Part shown: piece after piece, positions 15,848 through 23,400 of the stretch
Position numbering within the stretch: position 1 is the stretch's first letter
Layout: the number at the start of each line of letters is the position of its first letter
NCBI GenBank assembly: GCA_902792895.1
Contig: CADBBK010000024.1
Coordinates: 1-35,164, forward strand
Source of the DNA: an uncultured Bacteroidales bacterium
GTDB lineage: Bacteria; Bacteroidota; Bacteroidia; Bacteroidales; Muribaculaceae
Direction: 5' to 3'
DNA: 35,164 bases
Position numbers and translations under genes: made by a program
The notes under the pieces: model-generated
The model's input: only the letters and a program-made list of their open reading frames with translations
Database searches by the model: none
Told to the model about the DNA's origin: nothing

Positions 15848-18007
15848 TTAATCCTCGTCCTGCTTGCTCTCCTCGTACTCCTTGAGCAGCTGAGCCTGCA
15901 CGTCGGCGGGCACGAGCTCGTAGCTCGAGAACTTCATGCTGAACGAAGCGCGGCCACCCGAGATGGAGCTCAGGGAGGTGCTGTAGCTCGACATCTCCTT
16001 CAGGGGGATGCGGGCCTTAACGCGCTCCAGACCATTGGCGCTCGACATATCCATCATGATGCCACGGCGGCCCTGGAGGTCGCTCTGTACACCACCCATG
16101 CAGTCGGCGGGCAACAGGATCTCAACGTCATAGACGGGCTCCAACACCTTGGGGTTAGCATCGCGGAATGCGGTGGAGAAGGCGTTACGGGCTGCCAGAC
16201 GGAACGAGATTTCATTACTGTCAACCGGGTGCATCTTACCATCGTAGATGCAGACGCGCACGTCGCGAGCATAGCTACCGGTCAACGGGCCCTGCTCCAT
16301 GCGGTCCATGATACCCTTGACGATGGCGGGGATGAAGCGTGCATCGATGGCACCACCGACGATACAGTTGTAGACAACCAGCATACCGCCCCATTCCATG
16401 GGAATCTCCTGCTTGTCCTTGATGTTCATCTTGTACTCCTGGTTACCGAACTTGTAGGTGTCGGGCTCAGGCATACCCTCGCGATAGGGCTCCACGATCA
16501 GGTGAACCTCACCGAACTGGCCGCTACCACCAGACTGCTTCTTGTGACGATAGTCGGCACGGGCAGCCTTGGTAATGGTCTCGCGGTAGGGGATGCGGGG
16601 CTCCTGGTACTCGATCTGGATCTTGTCGTTGTTCTCGATGTTCCACTTCAAGGTGCGCAGGTGGAATTCGCCCTGGCCCGATACGATGGTCTGGCGCAAC
16701 TCCTTGCTCTGCTCGATCAACAGCGTGGGATCCTCCTCGTGCATACGGTTGAGGACGGCACCCAGCTTCTCGGTCTCGCTCTCGTTCATGGCCTTGATGG
16801 CGCGCTGATACTTGGGAGCGGGATAAGCGATGAAGTCATACACATGCTCGCAACCCTTCTCGTTGAGGGTATTGCCGCAGCGCACGTCTTTCAGCTTCAC
16901 GGCAGCACCGATGTCACCAGCGTGCAGCTCGTCGATCGGGGTCTTGTTCTGACCGCAAACCACGTTGATCTGGGCAAGGCGCTCCTTGCTGCCGCGGTTC
17001 ATGTTGGTCAGGTCGGCACCAGCCTTGAGGGTACCGCTCATTACCTTGAAGTAGGAAACCTCACCGATGTGAGACTCTACAGAGGTCTTGAAGAAGAAGA
17101 TGCTGACGGGACCATTCTCGTCATAGGGCACCTCGTCGCCGTTGGCGTTCTTGGGAGCGGGCATCTCGGTCACCTCAGGAACGATCTCGGTCATGATATC
17201 GAGCATGCGGTCGGTACCGATGTTGTTCTCGGCGCTAACCAGGACAACGGGGAAGATGCTGCGGTCAACCATACCCAGGCGGATACCCTTGATGGTCTCC
17301 TCGTCGGTCAGAGTCATCTCGTCGAGGAACTTCATCATCAGCTCCTCATCGTTCTCGGCAGCCATCTCGAGCAGAGCCATGCGGTACTCCTCGGCCTTGT
17401 CGGCGTTTGCACCGTCAATGTCAGCGGCGGTAGCCTTGCCACCGTCCTTGGGCCAGGTGTACTGCTTCATGGACAGCACGTCAACTACGCTGTTGAAGCC
17501 AGGACCAGCGTTCACGGGGAACTGCAGGGCAACAACCTTGTTGCCGTAGGTCTCACGCAGCTGGTTATATACGTTGTCAAAGTCACACTTCTCGTCCTCG
17601 AGGCGGTTGATGACAAACATCAGCGGCTTGCCGATGCGATCCACGGTGCGGAAATTGTTCATGGTGCCTACCTCGACGCCGTTGCGGCCGTCAACCACCA
17701 GCGCGGCGGTATCTGTAACGCTCAGCGCGGTAACGGTGTTACCCACGAAGTCATCACTACCCGGGCAGTCAAAGAAGTTGAGCTTCTTGCCGTTCTTCTC
17801 GGCATAGAACACACATGATGAAACAGAGTAACCGTACTCTTTCTCAACGGGGGTGTTGTCGCTCACGGTGTTGCCGCCGTCGACACTGCCTCTGCGGCTG
17901 ATCGTGCCGCCCTCAAGGAGGATAGACTCGGTGAGAGTGGTCTTACCAGCGCCCTTGCCACCGACCAGAGCGATGTTTTTGATCTCGTTAGTTTTGTAAA
18001 CCTTCAT
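15848..18007 (-). CDS. fusA2: Elongation factor G paralogue (EF-G2-like) with degenerate GTPase motifs
   Basis: The 719-residue protein has all EF-G domains, including domain IV and V (for example GSGQFGEVHL, PVDSNEISFRLAA, GGRASFSMKFSSYE). The P loop is intact (GGKGAGKTT, residues 16-24). Other GTPase motifs are not. The G3 motif DTPGH reads DCPGS (80-84), so the catalytic His is Ser84. The switch I RGIT reads YGYS near residue 58-61. The G4 motif NKxD reads NRLE (134-137). This resembles EF-G2 of Bacteroides, reported to support translation without GTP hydrolysis and to matter under carbon limitation. It stands alone, away from any str operon, which supports a paralogue. Whether it translocates, or acts in rescue or recycling, is not shown by sequence. 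Confidence 0.88.
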   Translation of the reverse strand: MKVYKTNEIKNIALVGGKGAGKTTLTESILLEGGTISRRGSVDGGNTVSDNTPVEKEYGYSVSSCVFYAEKNGKKLNFFDCPGSDDFVGNTVTALSVTDTAALVVDGRNGVEVGTMNNFRTVDRIGKPLMFVINRLEDEKCDFDNVYNQLRETYGNKVVALQFPVNAGPGFNSVVDVLSMKQYTWPKDGGKATAADIDGANADKAEEYRMALLEMAAENDEELMMKFLDEMTLTDEETIKGIRLGMVDRSIFPVVLVSAENNIGTDRMLDIMTEIVPEVTEMPAPKNANGDEVPYDENGPVSIFFFKTSVESHIGEVSYFKVMSGTLKAGADLTNMNRGSKERLAQINVVCGQNKTPIDELHAGDIGAAVKLKDVRCGNTLNEKGCEHVYDFIAYPAPKYQRAIKAMNESETEKLGAVLNRMHEEDPTLLIEQSKELRQTIVSGQGEFHLRTLKWNIENNDKIQIEYQEPRIPYRETITKAARADYRHKKQSGGSGQFGEVHLIVEPYREGMPEPDTYKFGNQEYKMNIKDKQEIPMEWGGMLVVYNCIVGGAIDARFIPAIVKGIMDRMEQGPLTGSYARDVRVCIYDGKMHPVDSNEISFRLAARNAFSTAFRDANPKVLEPVYDVEILLPADCMGGVQSDLQGRRGIMMDMSSANGLERVKARIPLKEMSSYSTSLSSISGGRASFSMKFSSYELVPADVQAQLLKEYEESKQDED

Positions 18008-18072
18008 TAGTGATCTTGTTGTTAAATGGTTGTTATATAGTGAATTGTTGTTTGCCTTCGCTAAACAGCCTG

Positions 18073-18103
18073 CAAAATTAGTAATTTTTGCGCTGAATCA
18101 CAA
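18073..18103 (-). promoter_or_regulatory. Promoter of the EF-G paralogue
   Basis: On the minus strand TTG (18101-18103), 20 bases, then TAATTTTG (18073-18080) fits the Bacteroidetes pattern. The leader would be about 60 bases, leaving room for regulation. Confidence 0.68.
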
Positions 18104-18198
18104 CATTATTAATAAGAAAATTATTTACAAGGCCCAAAATAAGCCTTCTCGGGCTGATCGGGTGCCGCCGTGTAGTGCCGTTGTAGATAAAATTGACT

Positions 18199-18206
18199 AT
18201 ATTTGC
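18199..18206 (+). promoter_or_regulatory. -7 box (TATATTTG) of hemW
   Basis: TATATTTG fits the -7 consensus and places the transcript start near 18212, just before the ATG at 18232. It therefore excludes the upstream TTG at 18193 as a start. No clear -33 element is seen. Confidence 0.6.
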
Positions 18207-18231
18207 ATCGCTTTTCGTGACCGTTTTGACA

Positions 18232-19368
18232 ATGGCAGGCGTCTATGTCCACATACCTTTCTGCGCGAGTCGTTGCAGTTATTGCGACTTCTTCTCGACA
18301 CTGCGTCTCGACGATGCAGGCCGCGACTATGTCGAGGCCGTTGTTGCCGAGGCGCGGATGATGGCTGCCGAGTTGCGCGGAGAGCAGGTGACGACGCTCT
18401 ACTTGGGTGGCGGCACACCGTCGCAACTGCCAGTGGCGTTGCTCTCACGTCTGGTCGAAGGACTGCGCGAGGCCATCGACATGAGCGCTGTCGAGGAGTT
18501 TACCATCGAGGCCAACCCTGATGATGTCTCGCCTGACTGGTGCAAGGCACTGACCGCACTGGGCGTGAACCGCGTGAGCATGGGTGTGCAGTCGTTCGAG
18601 GACGTGATACTGAAGGCGATAGGGCGGCGTCATACGGCAGCCCAGGCAGTCGAGGCAGTGGCAAGGCTCCGGGATGCCGGTATCAGCAACTTGAGCCTTG
18701 ACCTCATCTTCGGTTTGCCGGGGCAGACCATTGCCTCATGGACCGACTCGGTGAATAGCGCGATAGCGCTGCACCCCAGCCATTTGTCGGCTTACGGGCT
18801 GACCTACGAAGAGGGTACACGCCTGTGGCGGCAGCGTGAGCGCGGCGAGGTGGTTGAGGTGCCCGAGGAACAGTGCCTGGAGATGTACCGCATACTCGTG
18901 AACTTACTGCGTGAGGCCGGTTATGAACACTATGAAATTTCCAATTTTGCTCTGCCGGGATACCATTCCCGCCACAATTCTTCCTACTGGAATGACACGC
19001 CCTACTTGGGACTTGGGGCGGCGGCACATAGCTATGACGGCAAGGTCAGGCGGTGGAACCCGCATGACTTGCAGCAATACATCAGTAAGACCTTGGCAGG
19101 TGAGCCGATCGGAGAAATTGAGGAATTGACGCTCGGTGAGCGTTTTGACGAGCGCGTGATGTTGGGACTGAGAACGGCGCGCGGCGTTGATGGCGGTCAC
19201 TTGCGAGATGACTTTGGCGCCGAGGCATGGCGGCATTTCACCCGTGAGGCAGCCCGACACATCGAGGCAGGGAACCTGCGTGTGACCGAGGACGGCCGTT
19301 ACGTCTTGACAAATGACGGCATCATGCTCAGCGACAGCATCATCCGCGACCTGATGTGGGGTGAATAA
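18232..19368 (+). CDS. hemW: Radical SAM family heme chaperone HemW
   Basis: The 378-residue protein begins MAGVYVHIPFCASRCSYCD. Cys11, Cys15 and Cys18 form the CxxxCxxC motif that holds the 4Fe-4S cluster. Further family landmarks are YLGGGTPS, GVQSFED, and YLGLGAAAHSY with RRWN. HemW is close in sequence to oxygen-independent coproporphyrinogen III oxidase (HemN), but acts as a heme chaperone; the N-terminal form IPFCASRCSYC without the longer HemN leader supports HemW. The ATG at 18232 is preferred because the longer frame would begin inside the promoter. It converges on the AlkD-like gene with only 31 bases between the stops. Confidence 0.92.
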   Translation: MAGVYVHIPFCASRCSYCDFFSTLRLDDAGRDYVEAVVAEARMMAAELRGEQVTTLYLGGGTPSQLPVALLSRLVEGLREAIDMSAVEEFTIEANPDDVSPDWCKALTALGVNRVSMGVQSFEDVILKAIGRRHTAAQAVEAVARLRDAGISNLSLDLIFGLPGQTIASWTDSVNSAIALHPSHLSAYGLTYEEGTRLWRQRERGEVVEVPEEQCLEMYRILVNLLREAGYEHYEISNFALPGYHSRHNSSYWNDTPYLGLGAAAHSYDGKVRRWNPHDLQQYISKTLAGEPIGEIEELTLGERFDERVMLGLRTARGVDGGHLRDDFGAEAWRHFTREAARHIEAGNLRVTEDGRYVLTNDGIMLSDSIIRDLMWGE

Positions 19369-19399
19369 GGGGAATTTCTAGCCCGTTCAGTTCGGCCAA

Positions 19400-19981
19400 T
19401 TAATCCGGTACGCTTAGTTCTTCCAGGATGTCCCTTAGCAACGTTTTCAAGGGTGGCAAGGGCCGTATCGCTTCATCTTCGACGATGTCCCTGAGTGTAG
19501 TATTCGGTTTCACTTTGCCAAGCAGCAACAGGTTGAGCAGCAGGCGATAACCAGTGTATTTTACCAGTGCAGACTCTTGTGTAATGAGCAGACTCATCAG
19601 GCTCGGCGCATCCTTCATGTGGCGTAGCAACTTGTGGCACAAGTTGTCGGCTATCTCAACAGTCTCGACAGTGTCGCACCACGTGCTGGCCAACTCCAGC
19701 GTCATCGATTCGGCAGGGTAGAGCATGGGGGCGGCAAGGCGGCATTCGCGGGAATTGGTGTCGTTCCACAGTTCTTGGGCGATAGCCTCCAGCTGCTTGG
19801 CATCGTCGATGTCGTTGCGCACCCGTGTGGTGATGTCCCTGATGTCCACCAGCAAGCATCCCATGATCATGCTATGAGGGTCGCCGGCTCTCCTCAAATT
19901 GTCGGCCACAATCCCGTTACGGAAAGCGAAAAACTCTTTACGTATCTCCCTGATTTTCTCTTGCATATTATTTGTATCCAT
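19400..19981 (-). CDS. Putative AlkD-like HEAT-repeat protein
   Basis: The 193-residue protein from ATG 19981 (MDTNNMQEKIREIRKEFF) is mostly alpha-helical. The stretch ELWNDTNSRECRLAAPML is like the DNA alkylation repair (AlkD/AlkC) family, where repeats of LW.s...E.r..A occur, and the helix pattern through the rest suits HEAT-like repeats. If so, it could remove or recognise alkylated bases. It lies about 130 bases downstream of uvrA on the same strand, so a DNA repair unit is possible. No catalytic Asp can be assigned with certainty, and it is a little short for AlkD, which is usually about 220-240 residues. An upstream ATG at 20032 would add 17 residues that look unconserved. Confidence 0.55.
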   Translation of the reverse strand: MDTNNMQEKIREIRKEFFAFRNGIVADNLRRAGDPHSMIMGCLLVDIRDITTRVRNDIDDAKQLEAIAQELWNDTNSRECRLAAPMLYPAESMTLELASTWCDTVETVEIADNLCHKLLRHMKDAPSLMSLLITQESALVKYTGYRLLLNLLLLGKVKPNTTLRDIVEDEAIRPLPPLKTLLRDILEELSVPD

Positions 19982-20057
19982 GTGCTTATAATCCTTTGTG
20001 TACCAGCATGAAAATAAGAACACTGATGCCAAAAATCAATTTGTCCTTATTGTTTTT

Positions 20058-20100
20058 CCTGCCTTCGAATCCCAACTCTAATGTCTGGGCTTGTGGCAGG
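20058..20100. other. Imperfect hairpin between uvrA and the AlkD-like gene
   Basis: CCTGCC (20058-20063) pairs with GGCAGG (20095-20100), and CCCA (20071-20074) pairs with TGGG (20086-20089) inside an asymmetric internal loop. Neither strand has a clear U-tract in the direction of transcription (leftward). It may lower read-through from uvrA, but this is weak. Confidence 0.3.
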
Positions 20101-20111
20101 TTTTCTGGCGC

Positions 20112-22916
20112 CTACTGTTTCAGTTTCTCGGCCAGGAAATGACCCGTGTAACTTTCGGCACACTGGGCAACCTGCTCGGGCGTTCCCGTGACCACGACCG
20201 TACCGCCGTTTTCGCCACCTTCGGGGCCCATGTCGATGATGTGGTCGGCACACTTGATCACGTCGAGGTTGTGCTCGATGATGACCACGGTGTGGCCGTT
20301 GCCGATGAGCTGGTTGAAGGAGCGCATCAGCGTGTTGATGTCATGGAAGTGGAGGCCTGTCGTCGGCTCGTCAAAGATGAAGAGCGTGTTGCCCTGGCGC
20401 TCGCCGCTCAGGTAATAGGCCAACTTGACACGCTGGTTCTCGCCACCCGATAGAGTCGAAGACGATTGTCCCAGCTTGATGTAACCCAGTCCCACGTCCT
20501 GCAACGGCTTGAGGCGCCGCACGATGCGGTACTCGTTGTAGGTGTTGCTCTCGCTGAAGAACTCGATGGCCTGGTTCACCGTCATGTCGAGCACATCGCT
20601 GATGGTCATGTCGCGGTAGGTCACGTCGAGCGCGTTGCGGCTGAAGCGTTTACCGTGGCAGGCTTCGCACGTCAGGGTGATGTCGGCCATGAACTGCATC
20701 TCGATGGTGATGAAACCGTCGCCCTTGCACTCCTCGCAGCGACCGCCGGGGGAGTTGAACGAGAAGAACCCTGCGTTGTAGCCCATCTGCTTGGACAGCT
20801 GTTGCTGGGCGAACAGCTGGCGTATCTCGTCAAAGGCCTTCAGGTAAGTCGCCGGGTTGCTGCGTGTGCTCTTGCCGATGGGGCCTTGGTCGATAAATTC
20901 CACGGCCGACAGCCGGCTCAGGTCGCCCCCGATACCGCTGTGGCTGCCCGGGGTGTCGGCGCTCTGGTCAAAGTGACGTGCCAGCGCGGGGTAGAGTATC
21001 TTGCCCACCAGGGTGGATTTGCCCGAGCCGCTGACACCGGTCACCACGGTCATCACGCCCAGCGGGAACTTGACATCGATGTTCTTGAGGTTGTTCTGGG
21101 TAGCGCCCTTGACCTCAATATATTGGCTTGACTGGCGCCGCTGACGGGGCACGGGTATCGAGAGCGCGCCGGTCATGTAGCGGGCAGTGTAGCTCTCGGT
21201 GGCGCTGGCGAGTTGGTCCACGGGACCTTGGTAGGTGATGCGGCCGCCGTTACGTCCTGCCTCGGGACCCACGTCGATGAGGTAATCGGCATTGCTGATG
21301 ATTTCCTCGTCATGCTCCACGACCACCACGGTGTTGCCCAGTTGCTGCAGCATGCGCAGTACGTGGATCAGCCGGTGGGTGTCACGCGGATGCAGGCCGA
21401 TGGATGGCTCGTCGAGGATATAGACCGAACCCACAAGCGAACTGCCCAATGCGGTCGCCAGGTTGATGCGTTGGCTCTCGCCGCCCGACAGTGTTGCCGA
21501 CAGGCGGTCCAGCGTCAGGTAGCCCACACCCACGTCGCACAGGTATTCCAGGCGGCTGTTGATCTCAGTGAGCAGACGCTTGGCGATGGCGGCATCGGTC
21601 TCGTCAAGCTGCAGGTCTTTGAACCATTGCCGCAGGTCCTTGACGGGCATGCGCACCAGTTGGCTGATGGTCATGCCGCCCACTTTGACATAGGATGCCT
21701 GGGGCTTGAGGCGGCTGCCATGGCAGTCGGGGCACACGGTGCGACCGCGGTAGCGGGCCAGCAGCACGCGGTACTGAATGGCGTAGGACTTGCTCTTGAT
21801 CCACTCAAAGAAACCGTCGATGCCTGGCCACTCGCTGTCCCCGGTGCCGTGCCACAGCAGGTCTAACTGCTCGCGTGACAGGTCGTTGTAAGGCTTGTGG
21901 ATGGGGAAATCGTGCCGTGCCGCTACATGGATGAACTGGCGTTTCCACTCGTTCATCACTTGGCCGCGCCAGCACATCACCGCGTCGTCGTAGACCGAGC
22001 GGCTGCGGTCGGGCACCACCAGCGACTCGTCGATGCCGATGACTGTGCCGAACCCTTCACACGTGGGGCAGGCGCCCAACGGGTTGTTGAAGTTGAACAT
22101 CAGGTCGCTCGGCTCATCGAAGGTCATCCCGTCCAGTTCAAACCGTTTGGAGAAACGGTGCTCTGTCATTGTCCCGTCGGGCTGCCACACGACCACGATG
22201 CACTCGTCCTTGCCCTCGTAGAAAGCCGTCTGCAGCGAGTCCAACAGGCGCAGCTCGTCGTCGCGGCTGTGGGTGACCGCCAGGCGGTCGATGAGCAGGC
22301 GGTAATCGTCGGCAGCCGCAGCATCACCGCTGGCCATCACTTGCGCGATATCGACAAACTTGCCCTCTCGTGTCATCAAGCGTGAGTAGCCGCCCTTGAC
22401 CAGGATATCGAGCTGCGTCATCAGGTCGCGCCCCTCGGGCACAATGATTTCGGTCAGCAGCGCCAGGCGGGTTCCGTCGGGATAACTGTTGATGCAGTCG
22501 ATGACGTCGCTGGCCGTGTGCTTTTTCACCATCTCGCCCGAGATGGGGGAGTAGGTCTTGCCCACGCGGGCGAACAGCAGACGCAGGTAGTCATAGATTT
22601 CAGTGCTCGTGCCGACTGTACTGCGGGAGTTGCGCGTCACGGTGCGTTGCTCGACAGCAATGGCGGGCGGCAGGCCGCGGATGAAGTCGCAGTCGGGTTT
22701 GGTCATGCGGCCCATGAACTGACGGGCATAGGACGACAGACTCTCGACATAGCGACGCTGACCCTCGGCATACAGCGTGTCGAACGCCAGCGACGACTTG
22801 CCGGAACCCGACAGGCCCGTTACCACAACGAATTTGCCGCGCGGTATCGCCACGTCAACATTCTTGAGGTTGTTGACGCGAGCCCCTTTAATGATGATAT
22901 CCCCTGATGTAGCCAT
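20112..22916 (-). CDS. uvrA: Excinuclease ABC subunit UvrA
   Basis: The 934-residue protein is the damage-recognition ATPase of nucleotide excision repair, working with UvrB and UvrC. The first ABC unit has Walker A GLSGSGKSS at residues 34-42 and signature LSGGESQR; the second has GVSGSGKSTL and LSGGENQR. Zinc-binding Cys motifs are seen at CPTCEGFG, CPDCHGSR, CEECKGDG with CEACHGKR. Both ATPase modules, insertion domains and fingers are present, so it is full length. The open frame can be extended 35 residues to 23021, but this would put the start upstream of the promoter, so the ATG at 22916 (MATSGDIIIKGARVNNLKNV) is chosen. Confidence 0.97.
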   Translation of the reverse strand: MATSGDIIIKGARVNNLKNVDVAIPRGKFVVVTGLSGSGKSSLAFDTLYAEGQRRYVESLSSYARQFMGRMTKPDCDFIRGLPPAIAVEQRTVTRNSRSTVGTSTEIYDYLRLLFARVGKTYSPISGEMVKKHTASDVIDCINSYPDGTRLALLTEIIVPEGRDLMTQLDILVKGGYSRLMTREGKFVDIAQVMASGDAAAADDYRLLIDRLAVTHSRDDELRLLDSLQTAFYEGKDECIVVVWQPDGTMTEHRFSKRFELDGMTFDEPSDLMFNFNNPLGACPTCEGFGTVIGIDESLVVPDRSRSVYDDAVMCWRGQVMNEWKRQFIHVAARHDFPIHKPYNDLSREQLDLLWHGTGDSEWPGIDGFFEWIKSKSYAIQYRVLLARYRGRTVCPDCHGSRLKPQASYVKVGGMTISQLVRMPVKDLRQWFKDLQLDETDAAIAKRLLTEINSRLEYLCDVGVGYLTLDRLSATLSGGESQRINLATALGSSLVGSVYILDEPSIGLHPRDTHRLIHVLRMLQQLGNTVVVVEHDEEIISNADYLIDVGPEAGRNGGRITYQGPVDQLASATESYTARYMTGALSIPVPRQRRQSSQYIEVKGATQNNLKNIDVKFPLGVMTVVTGVSGSGKSTLVGKILYPALARHFDQSADTPGSHSGIGGDLSRLSAVEFIDQGPIGKSTRSNPATYLKAFDEIRQLFAQQQLSKQMGYNAGFFSFNSPGGRCEECKGDGFITIEMQFMADITLTCEACHGKRFSRNALDVTYRDMTISDVLDMTVNQAIEFFSESNTYNEYRIVRRLKPLQDVGLGYIKLGQSSSTLSGGENQRVKLAYYLSGERQGNTLFIFDEPTTGLHFHDINTLMRSFNQLIGNGHTVVIIEHNLDVIKCADHIIDMGPEGGENGGTVVVTGTPEQVAQCAESYTGHFLAEKLKQ

Positions 22917-22933
22917 TGCGTTAAATTGGACGG

Positions 22934-22964
22934 CAAAGATAGTGCAAGTCGAGCGGAAAACAAA
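22934..22964 (-). promoter_or_regulatory. Promoter of uvrA
   Basis: On the minus strand TTTG (22961-22964), 19 bases, then TATCTTTG (22934-22941) matches the Bacteroidetes pattern. It leaves a leader of about 10 bases and decides the uvrA start. Confidence 0.75.
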
Positions 22965-23327
22965 ATTTATTTTGATTTTCCCGAGGCGCAGCCTATCTTC
23001 GACGAAGTCAAAGATACGCATTTTTTGTCGAGGCGGGCAAATGAGTGGAATAGTAAACTAGGCAACCGCACCAAAATTGTGTTGTTAATGTCTCGATTCA
23101 AGACGCCCTGAGGGTGGCCATCTGAGCAACCCCGTGTGCCGCCAGCGAACCGCCTTACAGGCGTTGTGAACATATGCGAGCAATCATGAAACCTTAGCGG
23201 CTTGGCGTATTAGCGTGAGGCCCAATGGGATGCGAATGCCAATCCATTCAATCCGCAAAATCCGCCGGCCCAACGGAGCGTGGATGCCATAGTTATTATG
23301 AACAACAGTTATTTGATTTTCTGTCTT
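22965..23327. other. Intergenic stretch without a gene; repeat-like content
   Basis: No gene with supported coding sense is seen in this 363-base stretch between uvrA and the BspA-like gene promoter. A 61-codon open frame at 22926-23111 has no family resemblance. The stretch holds the intergenic repeat at 23211-23240 and a more divergent version at 23267-23288. Confidence 0.6.
23211..23240. repeat. Intergenic repeat, left copy
   Basis: Bases 23211-23239 match bases 26617-26645 with two mismatches in 29 positions; the shared core is GAGGCCCAATGGGRTGCG. Just upstream both copies also have a related CTTAGCG tract. The two copies flank the BspA-like gene in the same orientation. A third, weaker version (GGCCCAACGGAGCGTGGATG, 16 of 22 matching over 23267-23288) lies close by. 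Confidence 0.7.
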
Positions 23328-23362
23328 TTTGTTGCCAAGTGTTGATATTTTTTGTATTTTTG
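23328..23362 (+). promoter_or_regulatory. Promoter of the BspA-like gene
   Basis: TATTTTTG (23355-23362) fits the -7 box. TTG at 23332-23334 lies 20 bases upstream and fits -33; an overlapping TTTG begins at 23328. The ATG at 23401 follows after a leader of about 32 bases, which rules out the earlier start of the open frame at 23329. Confidence 0.7.
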
Positions 23363-23400
23363 CGGCAAATAGCAATAATAACCTCCAAAAATACGGGATT

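Noticed and set aside
16229-17818. Long plus-strand open frame of 529 codons opposite the EF-G paralogue
   Set aside because: It is the antisense of a conserved gene, with repetitive Val/His/Leu content and no domain.
22917-23021. Extended N-terminus of UvrA (35 extra residues)
   Set aside because: The uvrA promoter (22934-22964) lies inside this extension, and the added residues are not like UvrA.
22926-23111. Small open frame of 61 codons in the uvrA-BspA gap
   Set aside because: No promoter in the right orientation, no recognised family, and repeat-like intergenic sequence around it.
23329-23400. Extended N-terminus of the BspA-like protein
   Set aside because: The extension begins in the promoter; the ATG at 23401 gives a regular signal peptide right at the N-terminus.
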